Of a stretch of 64,000 nucleotides of DNA, positions 12,801 to 20,745 are shown one piece after another. The position numbers and the translations under genes were made by a program. Position 1 is the first letter of the stretch; each line of letters opens with the position of its first letter. The DNA is from Pyrocephalus nanus (Eukaryota > Chordata > Aves > Passeriformes > Tyrannidae), in the NCBI GenBank assembly GCA_038380795.1, contig CM076260.1, forward strand, positions 2,911,533 through 2,975,532. The letters are read 5' to 3'. The notes beneath the pieces were generated by a model. The model saw only the letters and a list, made by a program, of their open reading frames with translations, was not told the origin of the DNA and did not search any database.

Positions 12801-15800
12801 ATGTGAAGAATGCCAGGGTAAAATTGATATAGGACCTAGGTTGGAAGGGGACCTTGAAGATCATCTAGTTCTAACCCATAAAGTTGGAAGTTGTTGTCCC
12901 TAAGGATGAGCTGCAATTCAAGGAAGGCTTCAAGGATTACCATGCAAGTGTACAGGCCTAAATTCCATATTTACTCCAATTTTTGGAAGTCTTGGGGGGA
13001 TGGGGGTGATTACAGTGTTGCTTCCCCAGCTCTGGACAAAATTCATTATCCAGTCTTCCTTTTAACCACAACACAGAAGTATTAATACTTGCCTTCACAA
13101 CAAAAAATTAATCAAAAATGAAATATAAATGCCCAGAGATGACAGAACAACTACCAGCGGGATTTCAGCTTCTGGATTTGCCAAAAATGGGGAAACTTAT
13201 TGGGAAATTTATTGGGAAAAGTCACCAGAAATTATTGCAGGAGTTAAGAGATCCAAAGGAGAATCAAAGCTCCTTTGTCCTATGCAGATTCCTGAAGAAA
13301 CTCCAGTCCCCCAGGCCCACGTGCGTGTTCTTGCCTCTCCCACCAGGAATAGCTTCCTGGAAATCAAGGAGGAAAAGCCAACCCCCGTTAACAAGGCACT
13401 TCAAGTGTGCACCTAAGCACAAGCAGGAAGAGAAGCTAAATAAACAAGACAAACAAAGGATGGGAGACAGGAAGATCACAAACTTCATTAACCACCATGG
13501 GAAACGAGGGATCAAAAATGACCCGTTCACCCAAGGCCACACAAAGTGAGGGAGAAGCCAAACCCACTGAGGTGTTTTCAACGTAATCAGGAAGTCATCA
13601 TTCCCTAAAACACCAGATTTGGGATCTGGGCCAGAGGGACTGAATATTACGGGGATGTTTGACTCACTTTTTGCCCTGTTTAGTTTTGCTGTGAAAGAAC
13701 CAGCACTGTCAGGTGCACAGTGGGAGCTTTTTTTTTAACAAACTTCCGGAGCTTTGAAGGTCAAAAAGATCCATAAAAAGATTTTACAGCAGATTAAATG
13801 AATAAGAGCTGTGAGAGGTGTTGACAAGGCCTTTGCTTGGTTCACTTCTCCACAGGAAACAACTTATTAACCTTAGAGGCTGTGGCTGTTTCATCCCTGG
13901 AAGTGTCCAAGGCCAGGCTGGACGGGACTTGGAGCAACCTGGGGTAGTGGAAGGTGTCCCTGCCCATGGCAGGGGTTGGAATGAGATGATCTTTAAGGTC
14001 CTTCTAACCCAAACCATTCTGGAAATCAATGATTATTCCCACCAGGCAGCCTTTAGAGCAGGATCTACTCCAAGCCCTGCCTGTGCTGCCAACAAAAGGT
14101 GGGGAAGCAACAAAAGAAGCAATTCCATAGGCTTGGACCAGCCCTGGTGTGGCAGCAGGACCAGGGCAGTGCCTGTCCCTGTGCTGGCACTGCTGGGGCA
14201 CCTCCAGGGCTGGGGGCAGTTCTGGGCCCCTCAGACAAGAGAGACACTGAGGGGCTGGAGCGTGTCCAGGGAAGGGAATGGAGCTGGGGAAGGGGCTGGA
14301 GCTGCAGGAGCAGCTGAGGGAGCTGGGGGGGCTCAGCCTGGAGAAAAGGAGGCTCAGGGGGAACCTTTTCCCTCTCCACAACTCCCTGACAGGAGGGGGA
14401 GCCAGGGGGAAGTCAGGCTCTGCTCCCCAGGAACAAGGGACAGAATGAGAGGAAACAGCCTCAAGCTGTGCCAGGGGAGGTTCAGGTTGGATATTGGGGA
14501 AAAACATCTTCATGGAAAGGATTGTCCAGCCCTGGCACAGCTGCCCAGGGCAGTGGTGGAGTCCCCATCCCTGGAGGGATCTAAAAGCCATGGGGATGTG
14601 GCACCTGGGGACTTGGGTGGCCTTGGCAGTGCTGGAGAACAACTGGACTCAATGATCTTAGAGCTCTTTTCCAACCTTAATGACTCTGATTCCAGGATTC
14701 TGCCAGAGGTTATGCTGCCCAACTGAGCAGCTCCCTCCTTTTCAATCATATTTCTTCATCTCTACCTCTAAAATCTCTCAATTAACATCAACTTTCCCTC
14801 ACTCAGCCACCAAAAACTATTCAATCCTTTTTTTAAATTTTAACACCATTTTATAAGGATGTCCATACTCTTTTACACTCTCTGTTACCAGTTCCCTGGG
14901 TGGTGACTTTGCAGATCCCAACTCCTACAGCTGTTAAAATATTGCATCTTTCTAAGGGTTTGTCTGCACAGTGAAGTGATCCATGACAACTGAATGGTTG
15001 AATTTAAATTAACTTCCAAATTGAGTTGTTTGAAGTAGTCCAACTAATCCACTTTAAAATTTACTTGCTGTTATTTTTCCTGAATATCTCCCTGTGCAGA
15101 AGCCCCTGAGATGTTTTACTCCCAAGACATTTGTAACAAAAACACCAGGGCACCCGACATAAAAATTTCTTAAGCTTGAAATTAAGAGCACTTGCAATTC
15201 ATGTATTTCAAACTTCTTAAATACCACTGTGGGATTAATCCTCACACTTCTACAAGGTTGACATGCTCTTATTTTTAAATAGGATAAGATAAATGCAGGA
15301 AAAAAAAGCAAAAACAAACTTGCTTTCACCTTTAGAGAAGAATGTAAGAAAGTTGGAAATAGCTCCATGCCACCTACAGGAACCATAAAATCATCCTCCC
15401 TTTGCAAATAAACAACAAAAAACAATGTTTAATCAATAATTTATCAGAAATGTTTGTTCACTGATGTTTAATGAGCGAGGCAGGACACAGGGTACTAACT
15501 TCCAGCTAAAAGATTCAGCTCATAATTTAACACCAACCTTCTGGGCTGCTGGTGAAGTGATGCAATTCTGGGTGAGCAGCACCATCCAGTGGAGAAAATT
15601 GTCATTTCTTTATAGAATCACAGACTCACTGAGGTTGGAAAAGCCCTCTGAGATTACTGAGTTCAACCATTCTCTCAGCACTGCCAAGGCCACCACTGAT
15701 CCTGTCCCCAAGTGCCACATCCACACGGCTTTTAAATCCCTCCAGGGATGGGGACTCCACCCCTGCCCTGGGCAGCTGGGCCAGGGCTGGGCAACTCAAC

Positions 15801-17940
15801 CTCTTCACTCAGATATCCTACAATTTGAAGAAGATCCATTATTAAACCCTTTTACCAAGACTAATTCTGGGCCTGGGGCATGTTTGTAACTATAATTTCT
15901 GAAAGTTCTCATCCAAACCCCTGCTGTGTGCCCATGGATGGTTGGGGGTCACAGGAAAGACAAGGCTCTGGAGCCAGGCTAGGAGAGCTGGAGGTGTTCA
16001 TCTGGAGAAGGATCCAGGGAGACCTCAGAGCCCCTTCCAGAGCCTAAAGGGGCTCCAGGAGATCTGGAGAGGGACTGGGGACAAGAGATGGAGGGACAGG
16101 GAATGGCTTCCCAGTGCCAGAGGGCAGGAAGAGATGGGATACTGGGAAGGAATTCTTCCCTGTGAGGATGATGAGGCCCTGGCACAGGTTGCCCAGAGCA
16201 GCTGTGGCTGCCCCATCCCTGGAAGTGTCCAAGGCCAGGTGGGATGGGGCTTGGAGCAACCTGGGCTAGTGGAAGGTGACCCTGCCCATGGCAGGGCATG
16301 GACTGAGATGAATTTTAAATGTCCCTTTCACCCCACATTACTCTATGATTACTGACATGTGCAGTGTCCAATTAAAATAATTAACAAATTCTGAAAAAAT
16401 GGCACCAAACTTCACACCTAAAATAACCAGAAAATCACAGATGCAAATGCAATTTTGTTCTCCTTATTTCACACTTGTATTTTCCACTAGAAACCACAAT
16501 TTTTAAGTACTCGTTATAGCCCCTATTTCCTGCAGTCAAGCAAACAAATTCATCAGACTCCGTGCTCTCATTTTAAGGGTGTTTTGACAGCAGTAAGTTT
16601 ACTGAAAGCACCAAAGAATATTAACAATACTCAGGGATAGGGATGAGAATATTAGTTCTGTTACATAAAAATCCAGTTGAGTTTAGTGGTTTAACTCATA
16701 TAGTGTTTAACATTTAATAGTGGCCAGCTCTGAGACATTCTGTTTCCTGAACTCCAGAGAGAGAGTTATCTTTCTCTTCTTTCTCTTTCTCTTTCTCCCT
16801 GGGAGCTACCAGACAGAATATTCATCCAATATTTTAATCCATTCTTTAAGATATGGGGAGCCCAAGTTCTCAATCACCCCAGAGGCAAAAGTGAAGCTCT
16901 GTTTGTTTCCAGTATCAGGAAAAGGTTAAACAAAGTTGATAAAATCACAGAATATGATGAGTTGGAGGGGACCCACAAGGATCATCCACCTGGCCCTGCA
17001 CAGACACCCCAACAATCCCACCCTGTCCCTGAGAGCATTGTCCAAACACTCCTGGAGCTCTGGCAGCCTTGGGGCTGTGCCCACTGCCCTGGGGAGCCTG
17101 TTTAGTGCCCAACCACCCTCTGTGAAAAGAACCTTTTCCTAAAAATCCAACCTAACCCTCCCCTGGCACAGCATCCCCAGGATGCAAAAGACCCCACAAA
17201 GGACCCCCCTGCCCCCCTTATTCAACACCAACAACCCCCTGCAACCCCTTTCCCACCCATCTCATCTTTCCTTGCCCCTAGACCTCCCCTTTTCCTTCAC
17301 CATGGGACACCCTGGACCACATTCTTGGCTTCTACAGCCCCCTGGCATGCCTTTCTTCAACATGGGAGCCCCCCTGGACCCCTGTCCTGGCCATGCCGGG
17401 TCTCACAGACCCCAGGTCTCCCTTTCCCTGACACTATGAATGCCTGGACCCCCCTTCCTGCCTTTCCCAGACCCCAATCTCTAATATCCTTGACCCTGGG
17501 ACCCCCTTGACCCCATTCCTGCCTTTTCAAGCCCCCGGATTCCCCATTTTTTCAACACCAGGGACCGCCTGAACCCCAATCCCAGCCACCTCGGGTCTCC
17601 CAGACCCCAATCATCCATTTCCTTGATCCCGCGACCCCTACACGCTCATTCCTGCCTTTCCCACACCTCAGACCTCCCTTTTCCTTAAGACTGGCAGCAC
17701 TTGGACCCTCATTCCTGCCTTTCCCAGCCTTTTTTTAACACTAGGGACCCCCTGAACCCCCTTATCCGGCACCGCGACACCCCCCCCCCCCCCCCAGCTC
17801 CCCTCAGGAGGGGCAGCGCGGCCCGGGCCCCTCAGCGAGGGCTGTGGGGCCGCTCCCCGTCCCCTTTCCCGGGACATTCCCGGGACATTCCCGGGATATT
17901 CCCGCCGGGATCTCCACTCACGCTCCGCCAGCATCGCCAT
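3813..17940 (-). CDS. PINX1: PINX1, telomerase inhibitor / G-patch protein, exons 1-6 (3' end off window)
   Basis: The minus-strand exons 17922-17940, 12494-12603, 10581-10673, 10168-10246, 6402-6494 and 3813-3889 all have GT-AG borders and compatible phases. Together they encode 157 residues that follow vertebrate PINX1 closely, from memory of the human protein. The start MAMLAEP matches human MSMLAER. The G-patch spans roughly residues 26-72 (MLEKMGW, GKGLG, LGLGAN). It is followed by DNWIAHQDDFNQLLAEL and then basic segments ending in FGRRQKSGKTQ. PINX1 is a nucleolar and telomeric protein that binds TERF1 and TERT, and the G-patch family activates DHX15-type helicases in ribosome biogenesis (family knowledge). 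The terminal exon, with the TERT-inhibitory domain and stop codon, must lie left of position 1. Introns 1-5 are 5318, 1820, 334, 3673 and 2512 bp. Identity is near certain. Confidence 0.96.
3985..4112 (+). mobile_element. CR1 LINE 3' end fragment
   Basis: Sense CR1 tail: GGCTGGATGGGGCCTGGAGC, then CTAGTGGAAGGTGTCCCTGC, then CCTTCCAACCCAAAACATTC. It starts about 95 bp upstream, in transcript sense, of the PINX1 exon 6 acceptor. Confidence 0.9.
6402..6494 (-). CDS. PINX1: PINX1 exon 5
   Basis: The exon is 93 bp with two bases completing Glu101, 30 codons and one base of Gly132. Readable blocks are PSVKNQKKTFSLEEKSKSSK and KRVHYMKFAK, matching the human FSLEEKSK and RVHYMKF blocks. The acceptor follows a run of about 16 T on the minus strand. 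The donor is GTAAGA at 6401. The lysine and serine richness is typical of this region of PINX1. Confidence 0.95.
8222..8425 (-). mobile_element. CR1 LINE 3' end
   Basis: An antisense copy in PINX1 intron 4 with GTTGCTCCAAGCCCTGTCCA, CTTGGACACTTCCAGGGATG and CTTCTCTGGGTAATCTGTGC. Confidence 0.9.
10168..10246 (-). CDS. PINX1: PINX1 exon 4
   Basis: The exon is 79 bp, phase 0 in and phase 1 out, encoding residues 75-100 plus one base. It reads DNWIAHQDDFNQLLAELN and then NCHGQGET. The acceptor is AG at 10248-10247. The donor used here is GTAGGC at 10167. An in-frame alternative donor (GTGAAA) lies 9 bp upstream, with its exon end at 10177. The downstream donor is preferred because it keeps the same length as human PINX1. 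Confidence 0.95.
10581..10673 (-). CDS. PINX1: PINX1 exon 3, second half of the G-patch
   Basis: The exon is 93 bp and phase 0 at both ends. The acceptor is AG at 10675-10674 and the donor is GTGAGA starting at 10580. It encodes residues 44-74: GLGAQEQGNPEHIRVKVKNN, then TLGLGANINHE. The glycines of GLG and LGLG are the conserved G-patch positions. Confidence 0.96.
12494..12603 (-). CDS. PINX1: PINX1 exon 2, start of the G-patch
   Basis: The exon is 110 bp, with acceptor AG at 12605-12604 and donor GT at 12493-12492. It supplies two bases of codon 7 and then 36 codons, residues 8-43. Readable blocks are RRKQKW, VDPRN, DDSKFGQKMLEKMGW and SKGK. The G-patch begins here with its hydrophobic-x-x-MGW core. 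A basic N-terminal cluster (RRKQK) precedes it, as in the human protein. Confidence 0.96.
12828..12890 (-). mobile_element. CR1 LINE 3' tip fragment
   Basis: A short antisense match, GGTTGGAAGGGGACCTTGAA followed by GATCATCTAGTTCTAACCC. It lies in PINX1 intron 1 near exon 2. Confidence 0.65.
13875..14028 (+). mobile_element. CR1 LINE 3' end
   Basis: Sense copy: GGCTGTGGCTGTTTCATCCC, AAGTGTCCAAGGCCAGGCTG and a tail CTTCTAACCCAAACCATTCT. It is followed closely by a second sense copy of another subfamily at 14140. Confidence 0.9.
14140..14705 (+). mobile_element. CR1 LINE 3' end with remnant of the ORF2 C-terminus
   Basis: A ~560-bp sense copy with GGCACCTCCAGGGCTGGGGG, GGAGCGTGTCCAGGGAAGGG, GCCAGGGGAGGTTCAGGTTG and the tail GAGCTCTTTTCCAACCTTAA. 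Long open frames across it (302 aa sense, 212 aa antisense) are by-products of this repeat. It lies in PINX1 intron 1. Confidence 0.93.
15613..15812 (-). mobile_element. CR1 LINE 3' end
   Basis: Antisense copy: AGAATCACAGACTCACTGAG, GCACTGCCAAGGCCACCACT and TCCCTCCAGGGATGGGGACT. Confidence 0.9.
15960..16352 (+). mobile_element. CR1 LINE 3' end
   Basis: A sense copy of about 390 bp from GGAGAAGGATCCAGGGAGAC through GGCACAGGTTGCCCAGAGCA to a tail near CCCACATTACTCTATGATTA. It lies about 150 bp right of an oppositely oriented CR1 copy. Confidence 0.92.
16942..17172 (-). mobile_element. CR1-type LINE fragment, second subfamily
   Basis: An antisense copy of the subfamily ending AATCACAGAATATGATGAGT and GGACCCACAAGGATCATCCA, with CCCTGCACAGACACCCCAAC and GGAGCCTGTTTAGTGCCCAA. 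The same subfamily recurs at 41218 and 61535. Confidence 0.85.
17190..17795. repeat. Degenerate ~60-70 bp minisatellite plus C16 run
   Basis: About eight diverged units can be followed. Each has a core like CAACACCAGGGACCCCCTGG followed by CCCATTCCTGCCTTTCCCAG and CCCTTTTCCTT. Unit starts are near 17298, 17355, 17430, 17490, 17550, 17622, 17684 and 17740. The array ends near a run of 16 C at 17780-17795. It lies in PINX1 intron 1 and is G-rich in the transcript sense. Confidence 0.8.
17866..17904. repeat. 11-bp palindromic tandem array in PINX1 intron 1
   Basis: TTCCCGGGACA occurs twice, then TTCCCGGGATA, then TTCCCG, with an exact 11-bp period. Each unit contains the palindrome TCCCGGGA. 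The array starts 18 bp inside intron 1. Confidence 0.9.
17922..17940 (-). CDS. PINX1: PINX1 exon 1, coding part
   Basis: Reading from 17940 down, ATG is followed by five codons (MAMLAE) and one base of the split codon 7. The donor is GTGAGT at 17921-17916. The start context AAGATGG has A at -3 and G at +4, a strong Kozak context. A second in-frame ATG lies two codons on. Human PINX1 also begins M-x-MLAE, which supports this start. The ATG lies inside a CpG island and inside a YY1-like site. Confidence 0.93.
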
Positions 17941-17944
17941 CTTG
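17935..17944 (-). promoter_or_regulatory. PINX1: YY1-like site over the PINX1 start codon
   Basis: The minus strand reads CAAGATGGCG, matching the YY1 core AAGATGGCG, with its ATG being the PINX1 initiator. YY1 sites that overlap or sit just downstream of start sites are a known class in vertebrate CpG promoters. Binding here is inferred. Confidence 0.55.
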
Positions 17945-17974
17945 GGGGCCTTCCTCCCTCCACGGGGACTTTTC

Positions 17975-17989
17975 TCACCTCCGGCGCAT
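17975..17989 (-). other. Four-codon upstream ORF in the PINX1 leader
   Basis: On the minus strand ATG CGC CGG AGG TGA encodes MRRR and stops 34 bases before the PINX1 ATG. It matters only if transcription starts to its right. The context at -3 is T and at +4 is C, so initiation would be weak. Confidence 0.4.
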
Positions 17990-18396
17990 AAAAAGGGGGC
18001 GTGTCGTGAAAAGAGTTTTGAAACAGGCGAGCGCAGCGGGCACCAAAATGAGAACAGAGGGTGTAAAGTTGCTAAAATTTTAATTAAGTGCGTTAAAACA
18101 CGCCTGGGTTGCGTGTGGGGTGTTCCCGGGGCCGGGGCAAGGGATGAGCAGCGCTCGGGGTGTGGTTGAAAATACGGGACACGGACAGTCGGAATATTCC
18201 AGGGAAATGAGGGCGAGAACGTCCCTGAATTTCCCCAAATCTTCCTGTAGTGGGAGGGAATGGGAAAGGGGACGCACACACTGAGGCGCCTTGAGCAGCA
18301 TCCTCTCCCCGCCCTGCTGTTAAAGAGCTCAGCTTGTCATCGCTGAGCTCCTGCTACAAAACACCTGAAAGATGTCAAAAAGCAGCCAATTCACAA

Positions 18397-18527
18397 AGTC
18401 ATGGAATACTTTGGGTTGGAAGGGACATTAAATATCATCCAGATCCTCCCACTGCCATGGGCAAGGACACTTCCACTATCCCAGGTTGCTCCAAGTCCTG
18501 TCCAACCTGGCCTTGGACACTTCCAGG
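18397..18527 (-). mobile_element. CR1 LINE 3' end, part 1 (split by a solo LTR)
   Basis: Antisense CR1 from GTCATGGAATACTTTGGGTT to GGCCTTGGACACTTCCAGG, where it is interrupted by the LTR at 18528. The same CR1 copy resumes at 19205. Confidence 0.92.
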
Positions 18528-19204
18528 TGTAATAAGAAGTAGTAGTTAAATTTACTCATCAAATTAGTAGTAATAGTAATTTACTCATTAAATTGTAGTG
18601 CATGTTATATTCTTATATATATATATGTTATTATAATCACTGTTCTGTTATGGTTAGAAGACTGTAAGTTATAGAATGGTTCATTAATCTATCAGCATTG
18701 TAAGCTGATAAACATGCAGCTTGCAGTTCTTAAGCTAGAAAGACAAGTTACTGTGCTTTGTTAAATAAGTATTTCTGTATTTTACTTTTCTAAAAAGCTC
18801 ATTGTCCCATAGCACGCATAAAGTAACAAAGGGAAGGACAAGAATCAAAGGGTCAAGAATGAAGAATGATACAGAGTATCCAAAATGGACATCTGCAGCA
18901 GAGGCCTCAAGGACTAAAACCATGAAAAGGAAAGCACCTGGCAATCGAAACGGGGCCTGTAGGAAAACCAACCAGAACCAGACCTGCAAAGTTCGAATCC
19001 AATAGGGGGACAGCGAGTGACAATGGGAGGGAAACTGATGAGAGAATAAAAATTACTGGTTTTGTCTACTGCACCTGTGTGCTGTGAGTGGGGCAGGAGT
19101 CTCCCCGGCCACCCAGCATGCTGTTTTGCTTATTTGCATTTTACATAAATCTTTAATAAATTTTTATTACTATATTTCAACTCAGTTTCATTTTACTTAT
19201 AACA
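18528..19204. mobile_element. Solo LTR of an endogenous retrovirus, nested in CR1
   Basis: The 677-bp insert begins TGTAATAAGAAG and ends CTTATAACA, so it has the TGT...ACA ends of a retroviral LTR. It is flanked by a 4-bp direct repeat, CAGG, at 18524-18527 and 19205-19208, and the CR1 reads straight through once it is removed. Two AATAAA signals on the plus strand, at 19045-19050 and 19155-19160, suggest plus orientation. A 4-bp duplication is usual for gammaretrovirus-like (class I) ERVs (family knowledge). No internal viral region or second LTR is present. Confidence 0.85.
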
Positions 19205-19392
19205 CAGGGATGGAGCAGCCACGGCTTCTCTGGGAATTCCATCTCAGCCCCTCGCCACCCTCCCAGACAAGAATTCCTTCCCAATATCCCATCTAACCCT
19301 TGCCCTCTGACAGTGGGAAGCCATTCCCCCTCGTCCTGTCCCTCCAGGCCCTTGTAAAAAGTCCCTCTCCAGCTTGAAGCATCTTCAGGCAA
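19205..19392 (-). mobile_element. CR1 LINE 3' end, part 2 (split by a solo LTR)
   Basis: Continuation of the 18397-18527 copy: GGGATGGAGCAGCCACGGCT, TTCCTTCCCAATATCCCATC and CAGTGGGAAGCCATTCCCCC. Confidence 0.92.
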
Positions 19393-20464
19393 ATTACATC
19401 TCTGTTCTCCTTTTCAGAGTGTTTAGAGATCCTGTTATGAACACAGATATTCCCTCTTACAATATCCCCTCAGTGCTTCTTGTCTTACCCATCTCTGATG
19501 GGAGAAGATTTTTTTCCTTTCTGAAACGAACTGTATTTGAAGACTGAACCAACCCCTCTTTGATTACTCACTGAACCAAACCACTGCTATTCATCAATCT
19601 TTTCATGCAGATCTTCTTTTTGAGCCCTTGGTCATTCATATTTTCTGGTTTTTACCTACTCTGCAGTTTGTTTTATTAGAAGAACAGCACCCCAGTCCTG
19701 CCATGTGCTGCTGAGTTCTCCAGAGCACTTAACTGGAATTGTAGGCAGCTTCCTGTGTTTTCTCTCTGGCTACATTTTGCATCCAAGTGTAATATTTTGT
19801 TTTTTAATATCCCTTTCAGAGAAGGGATACTTTATATTCCATTCCTATTAAACTGGCTGCCTGGCTGACCCACTACCTCCTTTGGAGAAGGGTATCAAGC
19901 TGGTACTTTCATGCTCTTCTAAGGCCATATCCAGCTGTCAGGAATCCTCACAGTGTTTGTTCTTCCCACTCTTTATTGCCAGTTCTCTGCACTTTCAGGT
20001 CAGATTCATCAGGCTTGACTGATGTGAAAACAAATAAATACCTCCCAGTCCTTCATGACCTGAGAGACAAATCTTTTCCCTTTTGAAAGTTTCACTTAAT
20101 GTTTTCCACCGAGAGGAAATCCCTGGAGATCAGAATCAACCCTAGAAGAGCCTTTTTTTGTTTCTTTTTGTCCTGTCCTGACAAAATTCTTATGCAGAAG
20201 AGACCTACTTGGGCACTCTAGGGCAGGGTTCACCTTCTTTCCCTTGTCTGCTCTGTAAACTGAATTCCTGGTGCCTGTCTTCTAGTCCAGAGGAGGTTTT
20301 GGAGCCCAGCTGATTCTCTGGATAGAGATTCCACCTCTAATGGAATCCCATCAGCCCTACTGTCTTCCTAAGAGATGACAGGCTGGATGAACTCTCATCT
20401 CACCACCAGCTCTGTGTCACCTTGTCCTCTTTCTAGTGCTCACAGGTCACCCACGGGAATCTTC
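19393..20464. other. Intergenic, no recognised feature
   Basis: Pyrimidine-rich unique-looking sequence without a coding signal. The only local structure noted is a perfect 8-bp inverted repeat with a 6-base loop at 19808-19829 (TATCCCTT / AAGGGATA). It may be an old, unrecognised repeat. Confidence 0.5.
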
Positions 20465-20745
20465 ACAGACTTTTTAAGGTTGGAAAACCCCTCTGAGATC
20501 ATCCCTCAGCACTGCCAAGGCCACCACTGCCCCATGTCCCCAAGTGCCAAGGCCACAAGGCTTTTGAATCCCTCCAGGAATGGGGACTCCACTGCCCTGG
20601 GCAGCTGTGCCAGGGCTGGGCAACCCTTTCAGTGAAGATGTTTTTCCCTAATATCCAATCTAACTCTCCCCTGGCACAACTTGAGGCAGTTTCCTCGTGC
20701 CCTATCACTTGTTCCCTGGGAGAAGATCCTGACCCCCACCTGGTT
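20465..20745 (-). mobile_element. CR1 LINE 3' end
   Basis: Antisense copy: AAGGTTGGAAAACCCCTCTG, GCACTGCCAAGGCCACCACT, GGCAGCTGTGCCAGGGCTGG and TCCAATCTAACTCTCCCCTG. It is the same subfamily as the 15613 copy. Confidence 0.9.

Larger units (their letters stand above)
17740..18320 (-). promoter_or_regulatory. PINX1: CpG island and presumed PINX1 promoter / 5' UTR
   Basis: CpG dinucleotides are dense from about 17.76 to 18.3 kb and sparse on both sides. The island spans the PINX1 start codon at 17940. There is no convincing TATA box at a usual spacing, as expected of a housekeeping CpG promoter. The transcription start cannot be fixed from sequence; it is likely between about 17.95 and 18.3 kb. 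Confidence 0.75.

Noticed and set aside
13818..14726. 302-codon open frame on the plus strand, the longest in the window.
   Set aside because: It runs across two adjacent CR1 3' ends and has no host domain; it is repeat-derived. The 212-codon antisense frame at 14004-14642 is rejected for the same reason.
17668..18279. 203-codon minus-strand frame over the PINX1 start.
   Set aside because: It spans the CpG island and includes MAMLAER, but exon 1 ends at 17922 with a clear GTGAGT donor; the rest is leader and intron.
18988..18999. GTTCGAATCC, resembling a tRNA B-box.
   Set aside because: It lies within the solo LTR with no matching A-box or cloverleaf around it.
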